Origin: Desulfosporosinus youngiae DSM 17734
GTDB lineage: Bacteria > Bacillota > Desulfitobacteriia > Desulfitobacteriales > Desulfitobacteriaceae
Assembly: GCF_000244895.1 (NCBI RefSeq)
Contig: NZ_CM001441.1
Location: forward strand, 1,302,001-1,366,000
Direction: 5' to 3'
Length of the DNA stretch: 64,000 nucleotides
A program made the translations under genes and the position numbers. The notes under the pieces are model-generated. The model had not been told where the DNA came from. It searched no databases and worked only from the letters and a program-made list of their open reading frames with translations. How positions within the stretch are numbered: the first letter of the stretch is position 1; each line of letters begins with the position of its first letter. Positions 1 to 8,565 of this stretch are shown here, one piece after another.

Positions 1-1
1 T

Positions 2-2197
2 AAGCAGAGTATTCGCGGAAATATTTGCCGCTGCACAGGCTATATAAAAATTGAAAAAGGAATATTCTTAGCAGGACAAGTTTTACGAGGAGAAATTAAT
101 CCCAAATCTCTACAGTCCGGGGCTGGAGTCGGCACCAGCATCCAACGTGTGGATGCCCGTGAAAAAGCCATGGGAACAGGACAATATGTGGATGATATGC
201 ATGTGGATAATATGCTTCACGCTGCGGTCTTAAGGGCAAAATATCCCCGGGCTGTTCTCAAATCAGTGGATGTTTCCGAGGCTCGTGCTTATCCTGGTGT
301 AGAAGCGGCTTTAACCGCGGAGGATATCCCGGCAGACCGCCATCATGGACATATTTTCCATGATTGGCCGACAATGGTTTCGATCGGAGAAGAGACAAGG
401 TATGTAGGAGATGCTATTGCTATTGTTGCCGCTCAAACCAAAGAACAAGCCAGAGAAGCCGTTAAATTGATCAAAGTGGAGTATGAAGAGCTTAAACCGA
501 TACTTAGCCCGACGGAAGCCCTTGAGGATCAGGCTCCCCGGATTCATGAGAAAGGGAATTTGTTGAGCGTAACTAAGATTAAGCGCGGGAATACTGAGGA
601 AGCCCTGGCTAAATCCGCGCATGTGGTCACGAACCGCTATTCAACCCCCCCGACTGAACATGCCTTCATGGAACCGGAAAGTGCCTTAGCTATCCCTCAG
701 GAAGACGGTGGAGTTACTGTTTATGTAGGGGATCAAAGTGTTTATGATGACCAGCATGGCATTATGGCAATGCTCGGTCTGCCTGAAGAAAAAGTCCGTA
801 TAATCAGTAAGCTGGTAGGCGGCGGATTTGGCGGCAAAGAGGATTTAAGTGTCCAGCACCATGCGGCTCTGCTTGCTGTTAAAACCCAAAAACCTGTCAA
901 GCTTACCTTCACGCGCCAGGAAAGTATCTTAGTTCATCCCAAGCGACATGCCATGGAATTGGAAGTTACCACCGGATGCGATGAAAAAGGAAAATTGACG
1001 GCTATGGTTGCCAGGATTGTCGCCGATACCGGAGCTTATGCTTCATTAGGCACGGCTGTTCTGCAGCGGGCATGCACCCATGCCAGCGGTCCTTATCAAA
1101 TCGACAATGTAGAGATTACCGGACTTTGTGTTTATACCAATAATCCACCGGCAGGTGCCTTTCGAGGTTTCGGTGTTCCCCAGTCCTCTTTTGCGGCTGA
1201 GACCAATATGGATCTCTTAGCTGAAAAGGTAGGAATTTCCCCATGGGAAATTCGCTACCTCAACGCCTTAGAACCAGGGATGGTAAATTCAACGGGTCAG
1301 ATTGCGGATGAAGGTACGGCAATCAAGGAAACATTACGGGCGGTTCGTGAAGTTTATGAGTCCCACCCTTATGCGGCAGGAATTGCTTGTGCTATGAAAA
1401 ACACCGGAATTGGGGTAGGTCTTCCGGATACGGGACGGGTAAAAATAAAAGTCTCCAATGGAAAAGCCTTAGTTCTCACGAGTGCAGCCTGTATCGGGCA
1501 GGGTTTTGCCACGATCGCAACTCAGATTGTCCATGAAGCCACTGGATTGCCACTGGAAGTGATTGAAGTTGGTGCGCCCGACACTTGTCTGACTCCAAAT
1601 TCCGGTACAACAACGGCTTCGCGCCAAACCATGTTCAGTGGTGAGGCTGTGCGCCAAGCAGCTCTAAAGTTACAACAAGCCATGCATGATTCCTCAATTG
1701 CGGACTTAGAAGGCCAGGAATTTTATGGAGAATATTTTGGGAAGACTGACCCCATGGATTCAGATAAGCCGAACCCGATTAGCCACGTTGCCTATAGCTA
1801 TGCGACACATGTTGTTTTACTCAATGAGCAGGGCATGGTTGAAAAGGTTGTGGCTGCTCATGATGTGGGAAGGGCTATTAACCCGAAAGTCATCGAGGGA
1901 CAGATTGAAGGCGGAGTATGCATGGGTTTGGGATATGCTTTGCGCGAGGATTTCCCTCTCGTTAATGGTGTGCCGGCGGTTAAGTATGCCAAATTAGGGC
2001 TCTTACGTTCGACAGAAATGCCTGAAGTTGAATCAGTGATTATTGAGAAGAACTCTTCTCCTTTAGCGTATGGGGCTAAAGGGGTGGGTGAGATCTCGTC
2101 TATTCCAACAGCACCAGCCGTTGCATCCGCTTACTACAAGCTTGATGGTAAGCTAAGGTGTTCTTTGCCTTTAAAAGAAACTCCTTATAGAAAATAG
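2..2197 (+). CDS. Selenium-dependent xanthine dehydrogenase-type molybdenum hydroxylase (5' partial)
   Basis: The reading frame is open from base 2, so the gene starts outside the window. The first codons give IRGNICRCTGY, with Cys codons at 26-28 and 32-34. This is the second [2Fe-2S] motif of the small iron-sulfur subunit of xanthine dehydrogenases. It runs without a stop into a complete molybdopterin-binding subunit with GGGFGGKE (nt 818-841), AFRGFG (about 1155-1172) and GAKGVGE (about 2071-2091). The Fe-S/molybdopterin fusion followed by yqeC, ygfJ and yqeB is the known arrangement of selenium-dependent molybdenum hydroxylases, which carry a labile non-selenocysteine selenium. The expected reaction is hydroxylation of hypoxanthine or xanthine in the cytoplasm. 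The purine genes downstream support this substrate, but it is inferred. No FAD subunit is visible here. Confidence 0.9.
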   Translation, partial: KQSIRGNICRCTGYIKIEKGIFLAGQVLRGEINPKSLQSGAGVGTSIQRVDAREKAMGTGQYVDDMHVDNMLHAAVLRAKYPRAVLKSVDVSEARAYPGVEAALTAEDIPADRHHGHIFHDWPTMVSIGEETRYVGDAIAIVAAQTKEQAREAVKLIKVEYEELKPILSPTEALEDQAPRIHEKGNLLSVTKIKRGNTEEALAKSAHVVTNRYSTPPTEHAFMEPESALAIPQEDGGVTVYVGDQSVYDDQHGIMAMLGLPEEKVRIISKLVGGGFGGKEDLSVQHHAALLAVKTQKPVKLTFTRQESILVHPKRHAMELEVTTGCDEKGKLTAMVARIVADTGAYASLGTAVLQRACTHASGPYQIDNVEITGLCVYTNNPPAGAFRGFGVPQSSFAAETNMDLLAEKVGISPWEIRYLNALEPGMVNSTGQIADEGTAIKETLRAVREVYESHPYAAGIACAMKNTGIGVGLPDTGRVKIKVSNGKALVLTSAACIGQGFATIATQIVHEATGLPLEVIEVGAPDTCLTPNSGTTTASRQTMFSGEAVRQAALKLQQAMHDSSIADLEGQEFYGEYFGKTDPMDSDKPNPISHVAYSYATHVVLLNEQGMVEKVVAAHDVGRAINPKVIEGQIEGGVCMGLGYALREDFPLVNGVPAVKYAKLGLLRSTEMPEVESVIIEKNSSPLAYGAKGVGEISSIPTAPAVASAYYKLDGKLRCSLPLKETPYRK

Positions 2198-2254
2198 TTG
2201 TATTTTCCATGATACTTGAACTATATAAGAAACTAACGTAAACTATGTATGAGC

Positions 2255-2282
2255 GTAGGGGCAATTCGTAAATTGCCCCTAC
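2255..2282. repeat. REP-like perfect hairpin between xdh and yqeC
   Basis: GTAGGGGCAATT and its exact reverse complement are separated by CGTA, giving a 12-bp stem with a 4-nt loop. There is no T-run, so a classic terminator is unlikely. The GTAGGGGC...GCCCCTAC ends resemble dispersed REP-type palindromes found in many bacterial genomes. Confidence 0.55.
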
Positions 2283-2315
2283 TTCAGAGAATGACCAATT
2301 AAAATAGGAGAAACT

Positions 2316-3137
2316 ATGACCAGTTCAGCAACAAGGTTAAGTTTAGGTTTGGTTAGCGGAAGCGGTAGTCTCTGGAATATGACTCATCGGTTACAGGTTA
2401 CTACGTTCATTGGGGCCGGCGGTAAAACTACATGTCTCAAAACGCTGGCTCATGAAATTGAGTCACTGGGTTTTCCGGTTGTGGCAACGACTACAACAAA
2501 AGTATATCCGGAGGATCATATGATTCTTTGGAAAAATCTCAATCCTCCGCCCCAAAAAGCGCAAGGTGCTTGGTTTTGGTATGATAGAACAGAGGATGAA
2601 ACCGGAAAATGGATTGGTCCGCCGGTCACAGCTGTCGATGAGGGGATTGCAGTGGACAACCTGCGGCAACGGTATTGGGTGATTGAAGGAGATGGAGCCC
2701 GGGGGCACAAGTTAAAGTGCTGGGAGTCTTATGAACCGCAAATACCAAAGCTTACTGATTGTGCAGTGTTAGTGTCAGATCGTGGGTTGTGGGGAAGGAC
2801 TCTGCAATCTGAAGACATTCATAGATATCATCGTTGTATGGATCTTCCAGGGGACGTTTGGAATGCGGAAAGTGCGTGGCATTATTTTTTAAAGTCACCT
2901 GTATTTGCGTCGCAATATGCTCATATGTCTTGGGTTATTCTATTCAATGGCTCTGGAAAAGACCTTGTGAAGGAAAGTGTAAATGATCCGAGGAGTTCGT
3001 TGGATATCTTAAAGGATCTTTCAGGTAGATGGAAAGATATAAAACAAAACTCTATCGCGGCAAAGAGACCGAAGCATTTGCGCATAGCTGCAGGGGATGC
3101 CAAGGAAGGAGAACTCCAATGGTTAGATTTGTGGTAA
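2316..3137 (+). CDS. yqeC: Selenium-dependent hydroxylase accessory protein YqeC
   Basis: The 273-residue protein has a P-loop-like GAGGKTT at about residues 33-39 and the later WVIEGDGARG stretch typical of the YqeC family. YqeC co-occurs with yqeB and selD in genomes that carry selenium-dependent molybdenum hydroxylases, and is thought to help install selenium or mature the enzyme. Its biochemical step is not settled. The ATG at 2316 has a good TAGGAG site five bases upstream. The 3' end overlaps ygfJ by 19 bases, which points to translational coupling in one operon with xdh. Confidence 0.85.
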   Translation: MTSSATRLSLGLVSGSGSLWNMTHRLQVTTFIGAGGKTTCLKTLAHEIESLGFPVVATTTTKVYPEDHMILWKNLNPPPQKAQGAWFWYDRTEDETGKWIGPPVTAVDEGIAVDNLRQRYWVIEGDGARGHKLKCWESYEPQIPKLTDCAVLVSDRGLWGRTLQSEDIHRYHRCMDLPGDVWNAESAWHYFLKSPVFASQYAHMSWVILFNGSGKDLVKESVNDPRSSLDILKDLSGRWKDIKQNSIAAKRPKHLRIAAGDAKEGELQWLDLW

Positions 3138-3769
3138 TGGCAGCAGGTTTAGCTACTCGAATGGGTCGGGACAAACTCGCACTTCCCTGGAAAAAGACGA
3201 CTGTGCTGGGGCATGTTTTACAAACTGTTATTGAGGCCATCAAACTTCAAAAGAGCGTCTCTTCTCAATGCAGGATTGAAATCCATGTCGTTTCACGGCA
3301 ACCCATTGAAACGTATATTTCGGAAGATGATAAAAAAGAATTCGAAGAACGGGGTGGAATTTGGCATTATGCCCCTGGCCCTCGACCATTAGCTGAGACA
3401 ATTAAGATAGGGTTACAAGATCTGGGCAGTGATGTACATAGTTTGGCATTCTTACCCGGAGACCAGGTGGGAATAACGGTTCACGAGCTTTCGGACTGCT
3501 TGGATGAGGTACTTAGGTTCTTGCCGGACTTTCTTGTACCGATGGCTGGGGAAAAAACGGGATCACCTGTGTTTTTTCATAAACGATATATTCCGGAACT
3601 TTCAGAACTCCAAGGGGAGCAAGGCGGAAAAGTTGTTTTAAATCGATACCCGGAGCGGTGGCACAAGTTTCCCGTCGGGGAAAGCTTATTTTACGACGTC
3701 GATACTCCGGAGCAATACCAAGTGTTATTTGATAAACACGTGGACAAGGAGAAACGAGCAGATGAATAA
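3119..3769 (+). CDS. ygfJ: YgfJ/MocA-type molybdenum hydroxylase maturation nucleotidyltransferase
   Basis: The 216-residue protein starts MVRFVVMAAGLATRMGRDKL, the nucleotide-binding AAG-x(4)-RMG-x-DKL motif of MobA-like NTP transferases, and has FLPGDQ further in. The family, which includes MocA (molybdopterin cytidylyltransferase), prepares the molybdenum cofactor for xanthine-dehydrogenase-type enzymes. The position between yqeC and yqeB fits the YgfJ subgroup tied to selenium-dependent hydroxylases. The ATG at 3119 is chosen because it follows GGAAGGAG and because homology begins there. An upstream in-frame start would lie deep inside yqeC. It overlaps yqeC by 19 bases and yqeB by 8. Confidence 0.85.
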   Translation: MVRFVVMAAGLATRMGRDKLALPWKKTTVLGHVLQTVIEAIKLQKSVSSQCRIEIHVVSRQPIETYISEDDKKEFEERGGIWHYAPGPRPLAETIKIGLQDLGSDVHSLAFLPGDQVGITVHELSDCLDEVLRFLPDFLVPMAGEKTGSPVFFHKRYIPELSELQGEQGGKVVLNRYPERWHKFPVGESLFYDVDTPEQYQVLFDKHVDKEKRADE

Positions 3770-4607
3770 GATACATATGAATGGACCGGTAGTATTAATC
3801 CGTGGAGCAGGGGAACAAGCTTCGGGAGTAGGCTGGGCTTTGGCTAAAGCCGGTTTTCGAGTGGTGATGACGGAAGTAGCAAACCCCCTAATGGTTCGCT
3901 GGCCGGTATGTTTTGGGACGGCCATTGAAGAAGGCCGGTGGCAAGTTGAAGGAATCACGGCATGCCGTGCAGAGTCAGCGGCTTCAGATTGTCAAGCTGC
4001 CTGGCAGGCAGGGGAAATTCCAGTCTTAGTCGACCCTAATCTTGAAATGTTATCCGTAGTGAAACCTTTGATATTGGTCGATGCCATCATGGCCAAGAAA
4101 AACTTAGGAACGAAGCGGGGGATGGCCCCGATGACGATTGGCTTGGGACCGGGTTTTACAGCAGGCGATGATGTGGATATCGTCATAGAAACTAACCGCG
4201 GTCATAATCTGGGCAGGATTATTTATTCGGGATCGGCTCAACCCAATACAGGTATTCCGGGCGAGATCAAGGGTATTTCTAAAGATCGGGTTGTTTATTC
4301 TACCAAGACGGGGGTCTTTCGAGCAAAGCGAGATATCGGAGACCAGGTTTTAGCAGGAGATTGTCTGGGAGAAATCGATGATGGCATACAGACTGCAAAT
4401 GTCGTAACCCTGATTGATGGTGTTTTAAGAGGGTTATTAAGGACAAATACCCCTATTTCTGCAAATGTCAAGATTGGGGATATTGATCCTCGTGGGCAAG
4501 AAGAGTATTGTTGGACGATTTCTGAGAAAGCACGTGCTCTTGGGGCCGCAGTTTTATTAAGTATTCTGGAATCCGGTCTGATTAGTCCCCTGAGGGGCAA
4601 TGAATAG
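3762..4607 (+). CDS. yqeB: Selenium-dependent molybdenum hydroxylase system protein YqeB
   Basis: The 281-residue protein opens with a Rossmann-like VVLIRGAGEQASGVGWALA and continues RVVMTEVANPLMVRW, characteristic of YqeB. YqeB is one of the marker genes of the selenium-dependent molybdenum hydroxylase system alongside yqeC and selD. Its exact role in selenium delivery is unproven. The ATG at 3762 overlaps the ygfJ stop and has AAGGAG about 11 bases upstream. A second in-frame ATG at 3777 is possible. It closes the accessory operon. The following 286 bases to the riboswitch hold no convincing gene. Confidence 0.85.
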   Translation: MNKIHMNGPVVLIRGAGEQASGVGWALAKAGFRVVMTEVANPLMVRWPVCFGTAIEEGRWQVEGITACRAESAASDCQAAWQAGEIPVLVDPNLEMLSVVKPLILVDAIMAKKNLGTKRGMAPMTIGLGPGFTAGDDVDIVIETNRGHNLGRIIYSGSAQPNTGIPGEIKGISKDRVVYSTKTGVFRAKRDIGDQVLAGDCLGEIDDGIQTANVVTLIDGVLRGLLRTNTPISANVKIGDIDPRGQEEYCWTISEKARALGAAVLLSILESGLISPLRGNE

Positions 4608-4893
4608 AGTGATTACATAGTATCTTTAACATGAAGGTTTACGGCGGAAAGCAATTGCGAAGCTGCAAGAGTATATCGGAGCGCCAAGCTCATCGTCGGG
4701 GTAAAACGCGGGGACAGGTGCACTAAAATTATAGTAGACACACGTTTGGTTGGGTGGTTTTAACATAAATGTAAGTATATATTTTCGTTTTTAAAGAAGG
4801 ATAATTCAGATATCTATCGAATTTGTATATTGTTAAGTAAATGTTAAATCTAATGACATGCGTTAATCGTTATACAATTAAATAATGTTCTTT

Positions 4894-4960
4894 AACTCAT
4901 ATATCCTTGATAATTGGATCAGGGGTTTCTACGAAGCAACCGGAATTGCTTCTCTATGAG
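4894..4960 (+). promoter_or_regulatory. Purine riboswitch aptamer (guanine-class, C74)
   Basis: The three-way junction can be drawn by eye. P1 is CTCATA (4896-4901) with TATGAG (4955-4960). P2 is CCTTGAT/ATCAGGG around loop AATTGG. J2/3 is GTTTCTAC, matching the purine-aptamer consensus. P3 is GAAGCAA/TTGCTTC around loop CCGGAA, so the GG of L2 can pair with the CC of L3. J3/1 reads T-C-T before ATGAG, which puts C at the specificity position as in guanine/hypoxanthine riboswitches. The usual A before it is T here, a departure worth testing. It lies upstream of a xanthine dehydrogenase fragment and the purine permease. Confidence 0.9.
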
Positions 4961-5002
4961 CCAGAGATGGCCATAGAGTCTTGCAATAGAGGTTGCTTTT
5001 TT
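4934..5002 (+). terminator. Riboswitch expression-platform terminator
   Basis: Four helices stack into one long hairpin: AAGCAACC (4934-4941) with GGTTGCTT (4991-4998), ATTGC with GCAAT, CTCTATG (4952-4958) with CATAGAG (4972-4978), and GCCA with TGGC around a GAGA tetraloop. A run of six T follows directly. The left arm uses both strands of P3 and the 3' strand of P1 of the aptamer, so aptamer and terminator are mutually exclusive. Ligand binding should therefore permit read-through. Confidence 0.75.
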
Positions 5003-5029
5003 GTGTGCGAAAAAATAAAGAGTGAAAAA

Positions 5030-5485
5030 ATGGCTGAAGTTGAAGTAGATACTGAGACCGGTATAGTCCGAGTTCTCAAAGTGGTTGCAGTTCATGACGT
5101 AGGAAAAGCCCTGAATCAAACTCAAGTGGAAGGGCAGATCGCTGGCGGAGTAACCCAGGGAATAGGGCATGCTTTACTTGAGGACCTGGAATTACACGAG
5201 GGCAGGATCAAGAATCCGGCGCTTTCCAGTTATTTGATTCCCACGGCCTTAGATGTGCCTGACATAGAAGCTTTTTTTGTGGAAGATCCGGAATGCACCG
5301 GTCCTTTTGGTGCTAAGGGACTCGGCGAACGCGCGATGCTTCCGACCGTTGCGGCTATCATCAATGTTATTGATGATGCTGTGGGAGTGAGAATTACATC
5401 TTTGCCAGCGACGCCGGAAAAGATTCTGGAAGGGTTAGCAGAGAAGAAGGAGGTGACCAGTACCAACTCAGAGGGTAGGCGATAG
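5030..5485 (+). pseudogene. C-terminal fragment of a xanthine dehydrogenase molybdopterin subunit
   Basis: About 150 residues match only the extreme C-terminus of the large subunit: MAEVEVDTETG, VVAVHDVGKALNQ, VEGQIAGGVTQGIGHALLE and GPFGAKGLGERAM. Some 600 residues, including most of the molybdopterin site, are missing. Upstream bases are the riboswitch terminator, so the frame that stays open back to 4907 is not coding there. The ATG at 5030 has only a weak AAAGAG ahead of it. The protein differs from the intact xdh at the window start, so it comes from a second, conventional large subunit. It is most likely a deletion remnant still under the riboswitch. Confidence 0.75.
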
Positions 5486-5567
5486 GACTAATAATATTCC
5501 TTGGATTTGATTAAACTACAGACTAAGTAAAAAATAGGCTAAATCCATCTTAATGGGAGGGCTGTTC

Positions 5568-6944
5568 ATGTCAACCGTTACGAATAACAATCAGAAAAAG
5601 CCACCTGCAAACGAACCAATAGGGTTATTAGATCGATTCTTTCACTTGACAGAAATGGGTACCACCGTGCGTACGGAAATTCTGGCCGGAATAACAACCT
5701 TTGTTACCATGGCCTATATCTTGTTTGTAAATCCTAATATTTTGGCGGATGCAGGAATGCCTATTAATGCAACGTTTGCGGCAACGGCAATTGCCGGAGC
5801 TTTCGGCACCTTGATTATGGGTTTGTATGCGAACTATCCTATCGCGTTAGCTCCCGGTATGGGGCTAAATGCGTTCTTTACGTACACCGTTGTTCTAGGC
5901 ATGGGGCTTCCTTGGCAAACTGCTCTAGGTGCCGTCTTTATTTCAGGAGTTGTCTTTTTCTTAATGACTGTCACTAAAGTTCGGGAATGGATTATTGAAG
6001 GAATTCCTGAAGTTCTTCGTCTCTCAATTGGAGTAGGTATTGGTATATTTATTGCGTTTATCGGACTTAAGAATGGCGGAATTGTCGTTGCTGACTCCAA
6101 CACATTCGTGACATTAGGCGATATGAAATCGGGAAGTGCAATTGTGACTGTTTTTGGTTTGATTGTCACTGGATTTTTCATAGCCAGAAGAGTCAAAGGT
6201 GGCTTACTGATCGGTATTTTACTGACAACTCTTTTCAGCATGCTTATGGGTTATTCCTCATTACCAACGGGTTTGTCAAGTATTGTATCAGTTACTAATC
6301 CGTTTACAGTCATTGCTCCAGTGGCGCTTCAGCTTGATATTATAGGAGCTGTAAGCTACGGATTGATTTCTATCCTATTTGCATTTACGCTAGTCGATTT
6401 ATTTGATAATATTGGAACATTACTAGGAGTATCACGGAAGGCAGGACTTCTAGACAAAAATGGAAATCTGCCACGTGCCGGGAAAGCCCTAATGGCAGAC
6501 TCTTTTGGAACAATGTTTGGAGCCGCCGCTGGAACACCGACCGTTACATCCTATATTGAGAGTGCTTCCGGTGTAGCAGAAGGTGGAAAGACCGGGTTAA
6601 CTGCAGTCACGGTTGCTGGTCTATTTCTGGTATCGCTTATTTTTGCTCCGCTTGTCGGCTTAATCCCAGGAGAAGCAACTGCGCCTATCCTTATATTGGT
6701 TGGTACCATGATGATGAGTGAAGTAGTTCATATCAAGTTTGATGACTTTACAGAAGCTTTGCCGGCCTTTTTGACTATCGTGATGATGCCTTTAACCTCC
6801 TCTATCGCTCAAGGAATTGCGTTTGGGTTTATGTCTTATACGATCATCAAATTGCTCGCTGGAAGGCATAAGGAAAACAATCTAGTGTTGTATCTCTTCA
6901 CATTCCTCTTTATTGTTCATTTTGTAATTGGTGGCGGACATTAA
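5568..6944 (+). CDS. AzgA/PbuG-type purine (hypoxanthine/guanine/adenine) permease
   Basis: The 458-residue membrane protein starts with a polar stretch, then RTEILAGITTFVTMAYILFVNPNIL, the signature of the AzgA-like branch of nucleobase:cation symporters. Later hallmarks are APGMGLNAFF, FDNIGTLLG and GAAAGTPTVTSYIESASG. About 12-14 hydrophobic segments are evident. It would import purine bases across the cytoplasmic membrane. The ATG at 5568 follows GGGAGGGCTG. It lies 83 bases after the xanthine dehydrogenase fragment and about 570 bases after the purine riboswitch, with no terminator in between. It is therefore probably riboswitch-controlled. Confidence 0.9.
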   Translation: MSTVTNNNQKKPPANEPIGLLDRFFHLTEMGTTVRTEILAGITTFVTMAYILFVNPNILADAGMPINATFAATAIAGAFGTLIMGLYANYPIALAPGMGLNAFFTYTVVLGMGLPWQTALGAVFISGVVFFLMTVTKVREWIIEGIPEVLRLSIGVGIGIFIAFIGLKNGGIVVADSNTFVTLGDMKSGSAIVTVFGLIVTGFFIARRVKGGLLIGILLTTLFSMLMGYSSLPTGLSSIVSVTNPFTVIAPVALQLDIIGAVSYGLISILFAFTLVDLFDNIGTLLGVSRKAGLLDKNGNLPRAGKALMADSFGTMFGAAAGTPTVTSYIESASGVAEGGKTGLTAVTVAGLFLVSLIFAPLVGLIPGEATAPILILVGTMMMSEVVHIKFDDFTEALPAFLTIVMMPLTSSIAQGIAFGFMSYTIIKLLAGRHKENNLVLYLFTFLFIVHFVIGGGH

Positions 6945-6988
6945 TCTTTTATATTAATAGCCAGGAAGATGTGTGTCTTTGATCAGAG

Positions 6989-7030
6989 TTCGATGTGCGA
7001 TGATTTGAGACTCAACTATCGCACATCGAA
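6989..7030. repeat. Nested inverted repeat upstream of amidohydrolase
   Basis: TTCGATGTGCGAT (6989-7001) is the exact reverse complement of 7018-7030. Inside the 16-nt loop sits a second dyad, TTGAG-A-CTCAA. No T-run follows either arm, so a cruciform or operator role is as likely as termination. Confidence 0.55.
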
Positions 7031-7137
7031 TGCTGCGCATGGCACGTTGCGGGCTCGGGTATGAAATACGAAAATGCTTGGCGCCTTTTGATTGGTGAAG
7101 AGCGCCTTTGGCATGCAAGTGGAAGGGTGGAAATAGG

Positions 7138-8469
7138 ATGCGTGTGCTCTTTAAGAATGCAACTATTGTAACCATGAATGCTGGACGTGAGGTTATCCAA
7201 GGTGATCTGCTGGTGGATGACACGCAGATCGCAGCAGTTGGCGGGGTCATTGAACAGCCTGCTGATCAAATAATCGACCTGAATGGAGATTTACTGATAC
7301 CTGGTTTGATTCAAACTCACATACATTTGTGTCAGACATTATATCGAGGTCAGGCGGATGACCTGGAGCTTTTAGATTGGCTTAGACAGCGAATTTGGCC
7401 GCTGGAAGGCGGACATGATCCGGAATCCCTATATGACTCCGCTTTATTAGGCATCGGAGAATTGTTCCTGGGAGGGACAACGACGATTGTGGATATGGAA
7501 ACCGTGCATCATACAGAACATGCCTTTGAGGCGATCCTGGCCAGCGGCTTGAGAGCTTTGAGCGGAAAGGTTATGATGGATGACTGCAATGGGGATCTTC
7601 CGGCTTCCTTACAAGAAACGACGGAAAACTCTCTGCAAGAAAGCGTCGATTTATATGAAAAATATCACGGAAAAGGAAATGGGCGGCTCGAAGTTGCGTT
7701 TACCCCCCGTTTCGTTATTTCCTGTACGGATACATTATTAAAAGAGGTTTCGCGTTTGGCCCGTGCAAAAAATGCGTTTGTGCATACACATGCTTCCGAA
7801 AACCGATCAGAAATCCAGGTTGTAGAGAGTACGCGAGGGATGCGCAATATTGTCTATTTGGATAAAGTCGGTTTAACCGGTCCAAAGCTGATATTAGCCC
7901 ATTGCATCTGGCTTGATGAGGCGGAAAAGGAAATTTTGGTCCAGACCAAGACGAGGATTTCTCATTGTCCCTCCTCAAATTTGAAACTGGCCTCGGGAAT
8001 CGCGCCGATTCCCGAACTTATGAAACGCGGGGCAGAGGTTTCTTTAAGTGCGGACGGGGCGCCCTGCGGCAATAATCTGGATGGGTTCCGGGAAATGCGG
8101 CATGCGGCCCTAATTCAGAAACCGTTGCATGGACCGACCGTTATGCCTGCGCGTGAGGTTTTTGAAATGGCGACCCTTGGCGGTGCCCGTGCAATCGGTC
8201 ATGAACATGATCTGGGAAGTCTGGAAGTTGGGAAAAAAGCAGATTTGGCAGCGGTAAGTTTGCAGGGGTTACACACTTGGCCGGTCGAGCATGTGGATGT
8301 TTATTCACAATTAGTCTATCAGGCAGTTTCCTCTGACGTACGTCTGACCATGGTGGATGGACAAATAGTTATGAAAGATCGGCAGCTGCTGACGATAGAT
8401 GTTCCCAAGCTTAAGATAAGCTCGACTCGAAGTTTGAACCGGGTCATGAAAAGGATAGGCCTTGTGTAG
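7138..8469 (+). CDS. Amidohydrolase, guanine deaminase/chlorohydrolase (SsnA/MtaD-like) family
   Basis: The 443-residue metal-dependent hydrolase has the HIHLCQT metal motif at about residues 60-66, HTHASEN, LAHCIWLDE and the aspartate motif SLSADGAPCGNN. This order defines the ATZ/TRZ/guanine-deaminase branch that deaminates purines, 5'-deoxyadenosine or methylthioadenosine. Placement between a purine permease and adenine deaminase suggests a purine substrate, possibly guanine. SsnA-like members are also regular neighbours of selenium-dependent hydroxylases. The ATG at 7138 follows GGAAGGGTGG. An upstream in-frame TTG (7108) lacks a site. The substrate is not decidable from sequence. Confidence 0.8.
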   Translation: MRVLFKNATIVTMNAGREVIQGDLLVDDTQIAAVGGVIEQPADQIIDLNGDLLIPGLIQTHIHLCQTLYRGQADDLELLDWLRQRIWPLEGGHDPESLYDSALLGIGELFLGGTTTIVDMETVHHTEHAFEAILASGLRALSGKVMMDDCNGDLPASLQETTENSLQESVDLYEKYHGKGNGRLEVAFTPRFVISCTDTLLKEVSRLARAKNAFVHTHASENRSEIQVVESTRGMRNIVYLDKVGLTGPKLILAHCIWLDEAEKEILVQTKTRISHCPSSNLKLASGIAPIPELMKRGAEVSLSADGAPCGNNLDGFREMRHAALIQKPLHGPTVMPAREVFEMATLGGARAIGHEHDLGSLEVGKKADLAAVSLQGLHTWPVEHVDVYSQLVYQAVSSDVRLTMVDGQIVMKDRQLLTIDVPKLKISSTRSLNRVMKRIGLV

Positions 8470-8565
8470 GGGGCTTGCCACACAGCACTCGTGGTCTGCA
8501 GCGTACATCCGCCGTTTATGGATGGACTTAGTGTCCCCGGAGCCATGGACAGCGGGGGGAAGCGT

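Noticed and set aside
4907-5029. Upstream extension of the xanthine dehydrogenase fragment's frame
   Set aside because: These bases form the purine riboswitch and its terminator. The translated residues match no part of the enzyme.
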